The notes: generated from the sequence alone by a model not told the origin. Numbered from the stretch's first letter, positions 1-5,946 are shown. The stretch: DNA of 14,062 nt from Candidatus Kaiserbacteria bacterium RIFCSPLOWO2_02_FULL_54_13 (GCA_001783465.1 MFMI01000001.1:1-14062), one strand, 5' to 3'. Made by a program: numbers and translations.

Positions 1-1
1 C

Positions 2-292
2 AAAGACATCGAGGTCTCGTTTCCAATCAACAACGTAGTGAGTGAGAGCATTGAGTTTTCAGCAAATGGCTCTAGTAGTAGACCGACATCAGAGAAAAAA
101 CAGAAAGAATACGCCTCGTTGTTCTATGAAAAGATTGAGGCCTATTTAAAAAAAGTTAATTACGAAATTGTTGGCGACACCCTGATGACAAAACTTATCC
201 GTGTATCCGCTGACAACCTGAACCAGAAGGAACAGATCGTTCTTCGGAAAGAAGATCTAATCAGACACAACTTTGATGACTTGTTAAAATAA
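2..292 (+). CDS. C-terminal part of an unrecognised protein (5' end outside window)
   Basis: The reading frame is open from base 2 to a TAA at 290-292, giving 96 visible residues with no stop. A GTG at 38 could start it, but no ribosome site precedes it and the frame continues upstream, so I treat this as the tail of a longer gene. The visible part is hydrophilic, with a Ser-rich stretch (SANGSSSRPTSEKK) followed by a helical Lys/Glu-rich segment (YASLFYEKIEAYLKKV) and a charged end (RHNFDDLLK). There is no signal peptide, membrane segment or recognisable catalytic motif. Base composition is more AT-rich than the genes from about 1700 onward, which may point to a different origin. No function can be assigned; the frame itself is fairly safe, the true length is unknown. 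Confidence 0.55.
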   Translation, partial: KDIEVSFPINNVVSESIEFSANGSSSRPTSEKKQKEYASLFYEKIEAYLKKVNYEIVGDTLMTKLIRVSADNLNQKEQIVLRKEDLIRHNFDDLLK

Positions 293-404
293 ATTTATGA
301 AAACAAACACAGCCAAGGTTGGAAGTATCGAGGCGACCTAATCCACTCGAAAAACCATCCCTCTATCCCGACACGGCATACCTGGCTAGAGCGCAGTATC
401 CAGA

Positions 405-436
405 CAGAAAAACCACCCGAAAGGGTGGTTTTTCTG
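405..436. terminator. Symmetric (bidirectional) hairpin terminator with GAAA loop
   Basis: A perfect 14-bp inverted repeat: the left arm CAGAAAAACCACCC (405-418) pairs with 423-436 around a GAAA tetraloop. A-run and T-run lie inside the stem, so it can terminate in either direction. It closes the upstream gene. The stretch 293-404 before it holds nothing convincing apart from a 14-codon ATG frame at 297-341 that I do not call. Confidence 0.8.
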
Positions 437-489
437 TTGCCTCGTTAAACACTTCACTGGCAGTAAGTCTGTCTTTAGTGCTGTGAATT

Positions 490-498
490 TGTTATCAT
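490..498 (+). promoter_or_regulatory. Extended -10 promoter of the DsrE-like gene (leaderless)
   Basis: TGtTATCAT is an extended -10 box ending 6 nt before the ATG at 505. Transcription would then start at or next to the A of the start codon, giving a leaderless mRNA. No Shine-Dalgarno is present and no good -35 is seen. Confidence 0.55.
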
Positions 499-504
499 AC
501 CTTT

Positions 505-831
505 ATGAAGCTCGGTATCATTTTGCAATCCAATAAACCCGAACACATTTGGAATACATTTCGCCTCGGGATTACTTCCCTCAAAGCTGGTCATATTGTT
601 GAAGTCTTTCTGATGAGCGAAGGGTCGGAACTCGATACTATCCCGGACAGCAAAGATTTTGATATTTCAGTAAAAGTATCGGCGTTTAAGGAGTTGAAAG
701 GACAAATCTATGCATGCGAAAGCTGTCTCAAGGTGCGTGGTAAGAGCGAGAGCAAAGTGTGTCCTGTTTCCACAATGTCTGATTTACTCACAATGGTCGA
801 GAATTCGGATAAGGTTTTAGTATTTGGCTAA
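505..831 (+). CDS. DsrE/DsrF-like small sulfur-relay family protein
   Basis: A 108-residue protein of the DsrE/DsrF/TusD-like family (PF02635 type). It begins with the family's strand MKLGIILQSNKPEHIWNTF, continues through a VEVFLMSEG segment, and ends with the diagnostic block YACESCLKVR...CPVSTMSDLL...SDKVLVFG. The cysteines in ACESC and near VCPVST are where family members carry persulfide-accepting or redox cysteines. Relatives act as small cytoplasmic, often oligomeric, sulfur carriers or in peroxide/sulfur stress; the partner here is not known. The length is normal for a single DsrE domain. The start at 505 directly follows an extended -10 box. The next gene begins 5 bp after its stop, so the two are almost certainly one operon. 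Family call is strong; the biochemical role is inference. Confidence 0.85.
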   Translation: MKLGIILQSNKPEHIWNTFRLGITSLKAGHIVEVFLMSEGSELDTIPDSKDFDISVKVSAFKELKGQIYACESCLKVRGKSESKVCPVSTMSDLLTMVENSDKVLVFG

Positions 832-836
832 CGAAT

Positions 837-1577
837 ATGCAAAAATTTATTTTCACAATTCTTGCGGTAGCCGCCATCGGCTCATTTGCTTCGATAGCGA
901 ACGCTCAAATGATGGGCAATTTTTCCAATACGGCGGTTGATTGGAACGAAGTCATTGAGCACACTGCCCGCGAAGAGCAAGAAGGGAAAGCGCTCTGGGA
1001 TAAACTCCAGGCTAAAGAGGTCGCGTGCGAAAGTTTGAACGATGAACAATATGGCGTGCTCGGCGAGTATTTTATGGGACAAATGGCCGGTGAGTCGCAT
1101 GCCGCGATGAATGCGATGATGATTCAAACGCACGGTGAAGGGGGAGAAGAACAAATCCACATTGTTATGGGCAAGCGACTTTCCGGTTGCGACACGTCAG
1201 CGGCGTTTCCGGCAATAAGTGGCGGCTGGATGCCGATGATGAATATGATGTGGGGAGGATGGTCCTTCGACGGTGCTCAGGACAGGTCGTCTCCTCTTAG
1301 CGACAATAATTCAATAAACAATATGATGAACTTTGGATTCGGCCCTTTGGGCGGTTTTGGATGGATATTTATGATTCTTTGGTGGGTATTGATAATTGCG
1401 GGCATTGTCGCGCTTATCAAATGGCTCACCAGTCAGTCTCGCGGTGCTGATAGTCACGGAAAACCCCTCGACTCCGCTCAGGACAAGTCTGCTCTTGAAA
1501 TCTTGCAAAAGCGATACGCCAGGGGAGAGATTGATAAGCGGGAGTTTGAAGAGAAGAAAAAAGATTTAGGTGTGTAG
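837..1577 (+). CDS. Secreted/membrane Met-rich protein with C-terminal SHOCT domain
   Basis: A 246-residue protein with a Sec-type signal peptide (residues 1-23, ending ANA before QMM), an extracytoplasmic helical region with two cysteines (VACESL near 64 and LSGCD near 118), a Met/Trp/Gly-rich patch (WMPMMNMMWGGW, 131-142), one transmembrane helix (about 174-196) and a C-terminal SHOCT domain (about 218-244, ALEILQKRYARGEIDKREFE), which normally sits on the cytoplasmic side of small membrane proteins. The Met/His content could suit metal (copper) binding, but this is only an inference. It starts 5 bp after the DsrE stop, so the genes are co-transcribed. Two copies of a dispersed 23-bp repeat lie in frame inside it (encoding FDGAQDR and PLDSAQDK), on either side of the membrane helix. 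A terminator follows directly. Domain calls are good, function unknown. Confidence 0.8.
   Translation: MQKFIFTILAVAAIGSFASIANAQMMGNFSNTAVDWNEVIEHTAREEQEGKALWDKLQAKEVACESLNDEQYGVLGEYFMGQMAGESHAAMNAMMIQTHGEGGEEQIHIVMGKRLSGCDTSAAFPAISGGWMPMMNMMWGGWSFDGAQDRSSPLSDNNSINNMMNFGFGPLGGFGWIFMILWWVLIIAGIVALIKWLTSQSRGADSHGKPLDSAQDKSALEILQKRYARGEIDKREFEEKKKDLGV
1264..1286 (+). repeat. Dispersed 23-bp repeat, copy A (in frame in the SHOCT gene)
   Basis: Pattern CCTTCGAC-N4-CTCAGGACAGG. It matches copy B (1465-1487) at 18 of 23 positions and shares the core TCGAC...CTC...CA(A/G)G with two copies in the cfa gene. Read here as ...SFDGAQDR... Confidence 0.75.
1465..1487 (+). repeat. Dispersed 23-bp repeat, copy B (in frame in the SHOCT gene)
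   Basis: Pattern CCCTCGAC-TCCG-CTCAGGACAAG, read as ...PLDSAQDK... just before the SHOCT domain. It is the copy closest to the common form of this repeat family as I know it from other environmental genomes, where its reverse strand reads LVLSGVEG. Confidence 0.78.
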
Positions 1578-1588
1578 CAGTATGTAGA

Positions 1589-1623
1589 ACGAAAAAACCG
1601 CCGACAATTGGCGGTTTTTTCGT
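1589..1623. terminator. Symmetric hairpin terminator after the DsrE-SHOCT operon
   Basis: A perfect 14-bp stem: ACGAAAAAACCGCC (1589-1602) pairs with 1610-1623 around a 7-nt loop (gacaatt). A-run and T-run are inside the stem, closed by an outer ACG/CGT clamp. It starts 11 nt after the stop codon of the SHOCT gene. Confidence 0.85.
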
Positions 1624-1648
1624 ATCTATCGCTTTCCCGCAAAAAGCG

Positions 1649-1654
1649 TATAAT
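1649..1654 (+). promoter_or_regulatory. -10 box TATAAT of the DUF4349 gene (leaderless)
   Basis: A consensus TATAAT ends 7 nt before the ATG at 1662, placing the expected transcription start at the start codon. No -35 match and no Shine-Dalgarno are visible. Confidence 0.6.
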
Positions 1655-1661
1655 TAAGTAT

Positions 1662-2672
1662 ATGAATAACAATAAACTCGGTTTCTTGCCGCCGTATGTC
1701 TCGTGGCTTACTATCGCGCTCGCGCTCCTTGCCATTATCACGTTCTTCGCAGTTTCTCCAAGCGGGGTGCGGTACGTGACGCAGATGGGGACTGGAGGGG
1801 GAATGCCGGAGTACGCAGTTGATATAAAGTCAGTACCCCCGTCTCCCGTCGGCGTGCCGATGATGGACGCCAGCAACAGATATTATCCGTATCCATACCC
1901 GAATCCTGAAGTGCCGATAACCGACACGCGGGAATTCTTGAAGGTGTACTACAACGCCACTATGCGCACGCGCGACGTGCCTACTCTCACGCGCCGAGTA
2001 GAGACGACGGTGCGCGGATACGACGGCCGCATTGACAGTGAGTCCAGCTCCGAGAAGTACGGGTACGTGAGCTTCGCGCTCCCGCAGGCCAAGTACGACG
2101 CATTTCGCACCGAGCTTGAAGGCCTCGTGGGCAAGCGATTCATCACGCTCAACATCACGTCCCAGAACCTTCTGTCGCAGAAGGTGAGCATTGAAGAACA
2201 AGAGATGCAGGCCAACACGGCGCTTGCGGATTATAAGACGGCACGACAGAAGATTGTCAGCGCGCACGCAAGCGCGGTCGCGGCGCTTCAGGCAAAGATT
2301 GATGCCGTGGAGATGAATCTCGGACTTCGTGTGGAGAATTCTCCAACTTTCACAGCGCAACATGATGTTTGGCTGAAAGAATTGGCTATACTCACGCAAC
2401 AGCTCGCAGATGAGAACGCGTCGTATGCAAAACAATTAAGCAATGCGGACGCGAACATTAAGTACGCGCAGGACTGGGTGAAAGCGGTGCAGACACAGGA
2501 CGCGACGCTCCTCGCGAATGTCGCGACGGTGACGGGCATGGTCTCTATCCAATGGATAGGCCTCTGGGATATCGCGCTCCTCTACTTACCGGGCTACTGG
2601 ATACCGGCCATCTTCGCCGCGCTTGCCGTGCTCTCTTACAGACGCGACCGAGCGAGAGTGAGGAAGTACTGA
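1662..2672 (+). CDS. DUF4349-like membrane-anchored protein
   Basis: 336 residues from the ATG at 1662. An upstream in-frame TTG at 1608 lies inside the preceding terminator hairpin and is rejected. There is an N-terminal transmembrane helix (about 11-31), then a Pro/Tyr-rich linker (YYPYPYPNPEVP), a region matching the DUF4349 pattern (TRRVETTVRGYDGRIDSESS, VSFALPQAKYDAFRTEL, FITLNITSQNLLSQKVSIEE), a long helical coiled-coil-like stretch (about 190-270) and a C-terminal transmembrane helix (about 300-325, LYLPGYWIPAIFAALAVLSY) followed by Arg residues. The protein therefore appears anchored at both ends with an extracytoplasmic coiled coil. DUF4349 proteins are envelope proteins of unknown function. 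It is transcribed alone from a leaderless-type promoter. Family call is good, function open. Confidence 0.82.
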   Translation: MNNNKLGFLPPYVSWLTIALALLAIITFFAVSPSGVRYVTQMGTGGGMPEYAVDIKSVPPSPVGVPMMDASNRYYPYPYPNPEVPITDTREFLKVYYNATMRTRDVPTLTRRVETTVRGYDGRIDSESSSEKYGYVSFALPQAKYDAFRTELEGLVGKRFITLNITSQNLLSQKVSIEEQEMQANTALADYKTARQKIVSAHASAVAALQAKIDAVEMNLGLRVENSPTFTAQHDVWLKELAILTQQLADENASYAKQLSNADANIKYAQDWVKAVQTQDATLLANVATVTGMVSIQWIGLWDIALLYLPGYWIPAIFAALAVLSYRRDRARVRKY

Positions 2673-2779
2673 GCTCAGCAGAGCGAATGTGCGACCCGCC
2701 GTCGCGCACTCGCCCTGGCCGCCTAGACGCCGTCTCCCTTCGGCCCATACTCTCCTGTTAGGAGATGCACATAGGCCGC

Positions 2780-2805
2780 TTGACGGCTCCACCGCGTGCT
2801 ATGCT
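2780..2805 (+). promoter_or_regulatory. Possible promoter of the DUF5670-like gene
   Basis: An extended -10 TGcTATGCT (2797-2805) is preceded by TTGACG (2780-2785), but the spacing is only 14 nt, so the -35 may be chance. A start near 2812 would give a 25-nt leader. The intergenic stretch 2673-2836 also has a small hairpin, TCTCCT-gtt-AGGAGA (2751-2765), without a T-run. Confidence 0.35.
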
Positions 2806-2836
2806 TACAAGTGTTATTACTAATATTCACAACATC

Positions 2837-3013
2837 ATGTATATCGCTGCAGCGGTCTTGGTGGTGCTCTGGCTTGTAGGACTGTTGATGTCCTATACGA
2901 TGGGCGGTTGGATCCACGTGCTACTCGCAGTCGCAGTCATCCTCGTCTTGGTGAAGCTCTTCGGCGGCCAAGGACAGGGGGGCGGGCAGAACATGCAGAA
3001 TCCGACTCAGTAA
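2837..3013 (+). CDS. DUF5670-like (lmo0937-type) mini membrane protein
   Basis: 58 residues from the ATG at 2837 (MYIAAAVLVVLWLVGLL). The pattern LVVLWLVGLLMSYTMGGWIH followed by VLLAVAVILVLVKLF is the signature of the two-helix lmo0937/DUF5670 family, whose members normally start MLY/MLW at exactly this point; that is why I prefer this start over upstream in-frame codons at 2765 or 2801. It has two membrane helices with a short YTMGG turn and a Gly/Gln-rich tail (GGQGQGGGQ). The function of the family is unknown. It is followed 17 nt later by a strong terminator, so it is the last gene of its unit. Confidence 0.8.
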   Translation: MYIAAAVLVVLWLVGLLMSYTMGGWIHVLLAVAVILVLVKLFGGQGQGGGQNMQNPTQ

Positions 3014-3030
3014 GGAGCGCGGTACGTAAG

Positions 3031-3065
3031 CAGAAAACCCTCGAGCCCGAGGGTTTTCTGTTTTT
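3031..3065. terminator. Hairpin terminator with T-run
   Basis: A perfect 13-bp stem, CAGAAAACCCTCG (3031-3043) with 3048-3060, AGCC loop, followed by TTTTTC. Pairing continues past the A/T tracts into a CAG/CTG clamp, as in the other terminators here, so it may also work on the opposite strand. Confidence 0.88.
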
Positions 3066-3134
3066 CATAGCGCCCATTTACATATTGGAATTGAAGTATA
3101 GGATAGGACAAGGACTTGTTTCTGGGAGACGGAA

Positions 3135-3638
3135 ATGGCGACAAAATTGGCTGACTTACGGACACGATTTATTCCGGGCAAGTGTGGTAATGCGAGAGAA
3201 TCGGTCGCCAGCTCTCGTTCCCGCGACAAGAGCCAGGTCAAGCGCACCGAAAATAAGGAAAAGTTGAAAGTAATAGTAAATCCCGCAGTTGTCGGCACGG
3301 AGAGCATTCGATGGGAGGCGAAGAGGGGGATGTTCTATGTGACCGCAAACTGCGCACGACTCCGGCGCATACTGGAGAGACGGATGCGCAATCCTCTTTT
3401 CGGTTACAGCCGCCTCTACAAGGTCATGCTCGACGGCCTCCCGGACCCGAAGTCCGCTTGGTCTATACGGCTTCGTGTGACTGCGGCTGGATTCTCTCCT
3501 GGGCAACGAAAAAGAGAAGAACAATCGGCCTTCATCAAGCTGGAGGCGGAGGGGTGGGGAATTGATTTTATCCTCCCCAGGTCGTTTTTGAAGGATTGCA
3601 AAGCGGCGTTCATGAGCAGGAATTTCCGCTGGCGCTAA
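3135..3638 (+). CDS. Hypothetical basic protein, 167 residues
   Basis: The ATG at 3135 is preceded by GGGAG with about 7 nt spacing (3124-3128), one of the few plus-strand Shine-Dalgarno-like sites in the window. The protein is soluble and basic: an Arg/Lys-rich N-terminal part (residues 1-45), then a more ordered half with RGMFYVTANCARLRRILER, NPLFGYSRLYKVMLDGLPD and a C-terminal EAEGWGIDFILPRSFLKDC. No membrane segment or signal peptide. I do not recognise a family. A 330-residue frame runs antisense over this gene and over mscL; I consider that a shadow because mscL is certain and this frame has the ribosome site and a terminator-like hairpin behind it. A nucleic-acid-binding role would fit the charge but is not shown. 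Confidence 0.6.
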   Translation: MATKLADLRTRFIPGKCGNARESVASSRSRDKSQVKRTENKEKLKVIVNPAVVGTESIRWEAKRGMFYVTANCARLRRILERRMRNPLFGYSRLYKVMLDGLPDPKSAWSIRLRVTAAGFSPGQRKREEQSAFIKLEAEGWGIDFILPRSFLKDCKAAFMSRNFRWR

Positions 3639-3667
3639 GCTCCTTCCGACCCGAAGCCAACAGCTCA

Positions 3668-3700
3668 CAGGCGCGCCTCCCCGGTCGCGCCTGATTTCTT
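3668..3700 (+). terminator. Terminator-like hairpin between the 167-aa gene and mscL
   Basis: An 8-bp stem, CAGGCGCG (3668-3675) with CGCGCCTG (3686-3693), 10-nt loop, followed by ATTTCTT. The T-run is interrupted, so termination may be partial. Confidence 0.6.
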
Positions 3701-3701
3701 C

Positions 3702-3710
3702 TGTTACACT
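3702..3710 (+). promoter_or_regulatory. Extended -10 promoter of mscL (leaderless), inside a small palindrome
   Basis: TGtTACACT ends 6 nt before the mscL ATG (3717). The box lies in a perfect inverted repeat, CTGTTA-cac-TAACAG (3701-3715), which would suit an operator, although it may be coincidence. Confidence 0.55.
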
Positions 3711-3716
3711 AACAGT

Positions 3717-4019
3717 ATGAAAGGATTCATAGATTTCGTGCGGGAGCAAGGGGTGGTGGGGTTGGCCGTCGGCTTCATCCTCGGCGGGGCGGTGTCCAAG
3801 GTTGTCTCGGCGCTCGTCACCGACATTATCAATCCGCTTATAAGCGCCGCGCTCGGCTCGGTCGGCGGGCTGAAGACGGCGTCGCTCGCTCTTGGCTCCG
3901 CCGAGATTCTCTATGGCGACATGGTGAGCGTTCTCATAGACTTCCTCGTCATCGCGCTTGTCGTCTACTTCGGTGTGAAGTTCCTCCGTCTGGATAAGTT
4001 GGATAAGAAAAAGGAATAA
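3717..4019 (+). CDS. mscL: Large-conductance mechanosensitive channel MscL
   Basis: 100 residues with the MscL signature: MKGFIDFVREQGVVGLAVGF (amphipathic N-terminal helix leading into TM1), then ILGGAVSKVVSALVTDIINP, a periplasmic loop with GGLKTASLALGSAEILYG, and TM2 (about 68-90, MVSVLIDFLVIALVVYFGVKF). MscL forms a homopentameric stretch-gated pore in the inner membrane that releases solutes on hypo-osmotic shock. The protein is short compared with the E. coli type (136 residues): the periplasmic loop and the C-terminal helical bundle are reduced to a short charged tail (LDKLDKKKE). It is expressed from a promoter directly at the start codon. Family call is very secure. Confidence 0.95.
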   Translation: MKGFIDFVREQGVVGLAVGFILGGAVSKVVSALVTDIINPLISAALGSVGGLKTASLALGSAEILYGDMVSVLIDFLVIALVVYFGVKFLRLDKLDKKKE

Positions 4020-4050
4020 CGCGAAGCGGAGAGCGCGAGTTATAGCCTCT

Positions 4051-4161
4051 ATGAGCAAGAATCCATTCGTGAATGCGCTCGTCGCGTCGGGGTATATCGG
4101 CCTTACCGAACTCGTTGAAATGAACGGCAAAAAGGTCTCGCGTTTCAAAAAAGTTGATTAG
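4051..4161 (+). CDS. Small ORF, 36 residues, 3' part duplicated at 4714-4778
   Basis: ATG at 4051 to TAG at 4159-4161, beginning MSKNPFVNALVASGYIG and ending KKVSRFKKVD. A TATAGC box stands 4 nt before the ATG, too close for a normal leaderless start. The N-terminal part (NPFVNALVASGYI) resembles starts of small membrane proteins, but the rest is hydrophilic, so this may be a truncated or fused remnant. The last 20 codons occur again 613 bp downstream without a start codon. In that copy the protein changes are S to P, K to R and D to N, so the second copy does not look strongly constrained. Function unknown; it may not be an active gene. Confidence 0.4.
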   Translation: MSKNPFVNALVASGYIGLTELVEMNGKKVSRFKKVD

Positions 4162-4165
4162 AAAA
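4101..4165 (+). repeat. 65-bp direct repeat, left copy
   Basis: Matches 4714-4778 at 60 of 65 positions, spaced 613 bp apart. Central identical block includes GAACTCGTTGAAATGAACGG. It covers the 3' end and stop codon of the 36-aa ORF and is followed by a GC-rich hairpin, as is the right copy. Confidence 0.9.
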
Positions 4166-4193
4166 AAGTTGCCGCGCTTGTTTCAAGCGCGGC
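4161..4193 (-). terminator. Terminator of the minus-strand 125-aa gene
   Basis: A perfect 10-bp stem, GCCGCGCTTG (4171-4180) with CAAGCGCGGC (4184-4193), loop TTT. Read on the minus strand, the hairpin is followed by AACTTTTTTC, a proper T-run, about 32 nt after the stop codon of the gene at 4225-4602. Confidence 0.72.
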
Positions 4194-4224
4194 GTCGGGG
4201 GAAGTGGTGACAGATGTTCGGGAT

Positions 4225-4602
4225 TCAATGCAAGGTTCTTTTCACGTGGATTATGCCGCGGTTTCTTTTCGTTTCTGCTACGTGGACGGAAGCATTGATT
4301 TCTTGATGGAATTCGTCGAGGATGGATTTGATTCCTCCTTCTATCTTTGAGCGTCTCGCCAAGATCTCATCCACGTCAGGAGCTTCACAATCGAGGCCGC
4401 TTTCTTTGATCTGGCGTTTCACCTCGAGCATCTCGTCCTCCGCGACTTTCTCCGCGAGCACGAGGTCCGTTAGCTCCTTTAGCCCGCCGCTGATAGTCGC
4501 AAACTCGTTGCTTGTCGTTCCGTCAGCACAGATGACATGACCATGGCATCTGCATTCTGTGCAAAGCGTAAAAAACGCAGCCCGTGCAATGATCTTCTTC
4601 AT
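4225..4602 (-). CDS. Hypothetical 125-residue protein with Cys/His cluster and helical body
   Basis: Minus-strand frame starting at the ATG at 4602 (MKKIIARAAFFTL), which has GAAAGGG about 8 nt upstream; an in-frame upstream extension to 4743 would run into the duplicated repeat and is rejected. The start has a short signal-like hydrophobic stretch followed by CTECRCHGHVIC, a tight Cys/His cluster (Cys, Cys, Cys, His, His, Cys) that could bind zinc or be oxidised outside the cytoplasm. The remainder is acidic and helical (ELTDLVLAEKVAEDEMLEVK, SKIEGGIKSILDEFHQEI) and looks like a coiled coil. A minus-strand terminator follows. The gene sits between the two 65-bp direct repeats. No family recognised. 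The frame is supported by start context, terminator and amino-acid pattern, not by homology. Confidence 0.55.
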   Translation of the reverse strand: MKKIIARAAFFTLCTECRCHGHVICADGTTSNEFATISGGLKELTDLVLAEKVAEDEMLEVKRQIKESGLDCEAPDVDEILARRSKIEGGIKSILDEFHQEINASVHVAETKRNRGIIHVKRTLH

Positions 4603-4713
4603 TTTGGACCCTTTCGTGGTTGTGTTTCTCCCGACAGAGAACCATATTGACCGTGCCTTTGCAACACAGCGGGGTGGTAGCATAGGAGTATAGAAAAGAA
4701 CGAAGAACTGCCG

Positions 4714-4778
4714 CTTTACCGAACTCGTTGAAATGAACGGCAAAAAGGTTCCGCGTTTCAGAAAAGTTAATTAGAAAA
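4714..4778 (+). repeat. 65-bp direct repeat, right copy
   Basis: Second copy of 4101-4165 (60 of 65 identical). In frame it would read FTELVEMNGKKVPRFRKVN and stop, but there is an in-frame TAG at 4691-4693 and no start codon, so it is a gene fragment. The rest of 4603-4835 holds the minus-strand leader region and the permease promoter. Confidence 0.9.
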
Positions 4779-4783
4779 GGAAG

Positions 4784-4805
4784 CCCGGCGCGGGGACGCG
4801 CCGGG
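4784..4805. other. GC-rich hairpin upstream of the permease promoter
   Basis: A perfect 9-bp stem, CCCGGCGCG with CGCGCCGGG, GGGA loop. No T-run follows on the plus strand; on the minus strand it is followed by CTTCCTTTTC. It occupies the same place relative to the right repeat as the hairpin at 4171-4193 does to the left repeat. Confidence 0.6.
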
Positions 4806-4818
4806 GCGGGGGCGGGTT

Positions 4819-4827
4819 TGGTATACT
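4819..4827 (+). promoter_or_regulatory. Extended -10 promoter of the AI-2E family permease gene
   Basis: TGgTATACT ends 8 nt before the ATG at 4836, consistent with a leaderless or near-leaderless transcript. It is preceded by GGCGGGTT, as are two other -10 boxes in the window (before 5947 and 9199). Confidence 0.58.
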
Positions 4828-4835
4828 GTCTACAC

Positions 4836-5888
4836 ATGCAGAGCCAGCAGTTGCGGCCATATTTCTTGGTACTCGCCCTCGTCGGGGCTATTGCGCTTAC
4901 CGCCGCGGTCTTCTTGCCCTTCCTCAAGCCGCTCGTGCTCGCCGCGGTCTTCGCCGTGGTGCTCCAAGGGCTCCACAAAAGGATTTCTCGCGCGCTCGGC
5001 GGCTGGCCGAGCGCCTCGGCGCTCCTCACAGTGGTCGTGAGCGTGCTCGTCATTCTCCTCCCGCTCTCGCTCATCGGCGTCTTGGTGGGGAATCAGGCGC
5101 GCGGCCTCTACGCCTCGCTTGAAGAGGACGGGGGGCAAAGCGCTCTCTCGGAACTGTATCGGCGCGCCGACGCGGCCGTGAGCCCCCTCGTCCCCGGCTT
5201 TGGCGTTATCGCGCGAGACGTTTCAACCGACATTGATACTTACACCAAGGACGCTCTGCAGTGGATAGCGAGGCACGCGGGAGACATCTTCTCCAGCGTT
5301 TCGCGGCTCCTGCTCGCGCTCTTTATCTTCTTTATCGCGCTCTACTATCTCCTGCGCGACGGCACGCGGGTGCGGCAGACGCTCATTGAACTCTCGCCGC
5401 TCTCTGATAGAGAAGACGAGGGGGTCTTCAACCGACTGGAACTCGCGATTAACTCCACCATCAAGGGGAGTCTCGTGATAGCCCTCATACAGGGAGTCCT
5501 CTCCACCATCGGCTTCACTCTCTTCGGGGTGCCAAACGCGATTCTCTGGGGGACGGTCGCCGCGCTCGCCGCGCTCATCCCCGGCTTCGGCACGGCGCTC
5601 GTCATCATCCCTGCCATCATATTCCTCTTCGTCACCGGGGCGACGGTGTCGGCGGCGGGGCTCCTCGTCTGGGGGGCTCTCGCGGTCGGATTCATTGACA
5701 ATCTGCTCGGCCCCAAGCTCCTCGGGAGCTCTATGAAGCTCCACCCGCTCCTCGTGCTCCTCTCGGTCCTCGGCGGACTTATGTACTTCGGCCCATTAGG
5801 CATCTTCCTCGGCCCTCTGACCGTGAGCCTCCTCTTCGCACTCCTCTCCATCTACGCCGACGCCTCGCGGAGCGCTTTAAAGGATTAG
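4836..5888 (+). CDS. AI-2E transporter / PerM family membrane protein
   Basis: 350 residues from the ATG at 4836; an upstream in-frame TTG at 4818 overlaps the -10 box and is rejected. Topology fits the AI-2E/PerM family (PF01594 type): two N-terminal helices (FLVLALVGAIALTAAVFLPF, LVLAAVFAVVLQGL), another helix (LTVVVSVLVILLPLSLIGVL), a soluble extracytoplasmic segment (about 90-150), a paired helix with LLLALFIFFIALYYLLRDG, then a C-terminal membrane block with ALIQGVLSTIGFTLFGVPNA, ALAALIPGFGTALVIIPAII and FIDNLLGPKLLGSSMKLHPL, which are hallmarks of the family. Members have been described as autoinducer-2 exporters or as Na+/H+ antiporters; the substrate here cannot be read from sequence. 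It is probably transcribed on its own. Family call is secure. Confidence 0.92.
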   Translation: MQSQQLRPYFLVLALVGAIALTAAVFLPFLKPLVLAAVFAVVLQGLHKRISRALGGWPSASALLTVVVSVLVILLPLSLIGVLVGNQARGLYASLEEDGGQSALSELYRRADAAVSPLVPGFGVIARDVSTDIDTYTKDALQWIARHAGDIFSSVSRLLLALFIFFIALYYLLRDGTRVRQTLIELSPLSDREDEGVFNRLELAINSTIKGSLVIALIQGVLSTIGFTLFGVPNAILWGTVAALAALIPGFGTALVIIPAIIFLFVTGATVSAAGLLVWGALAVGFIDNLLGPKLLGSSMKLHPLLVLLSVLGGLMYFGPLGIFLGPLTVSLLFALLSIYADASRSALKD

Positions 5889-5903
5889 TACTGCGTACAA
5901 CCA

Positions 5904-5924
5904 CCGCCGGCCACAGGCCGGCGG
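5904..5924. other. GC-rich hairpin immediately before a -10 box
   Basis: A perfect 9-bp stem, CCGCCGGCC with GGCCGGCGG, ACA loop. It lies 15 nt after the permease stop and directly upstream of the next promoter. The 10-mer CCACCGCCGG at its left edge recurs at 9171-9180. No T-run. Confidence 0.65.
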
Positions 5925-5926
5925 GA

Positions 5927-5935
5927 TGCTACACT
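5927..5935 (+). promoter_or_regulatory. Extended -10 promoter of the membrane-protein pair
   Basis: TGcTACACT ends 11 nt before the ATG at 5947, predicting a leader of about 5 nt at most. No Shine-Dalgarno. Confidence 0.55.
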
Positions 5936-5946
5936 ACTGACATACC

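Noticed and set aside
297..341. 14-codon ATG frame after the first gene
   Set aside because: Too short, no promoter or ribosome site, could easily be chance.
3156..4148. 330-codon open frame on the minus strand
   Set aside because: It is antisense to mscL, which is certain, and to the 167-aa gene with a ribosome site; its product is Arg/His-rich and low in hydrophobic order, typical of a shadow in GC-rich DNA.
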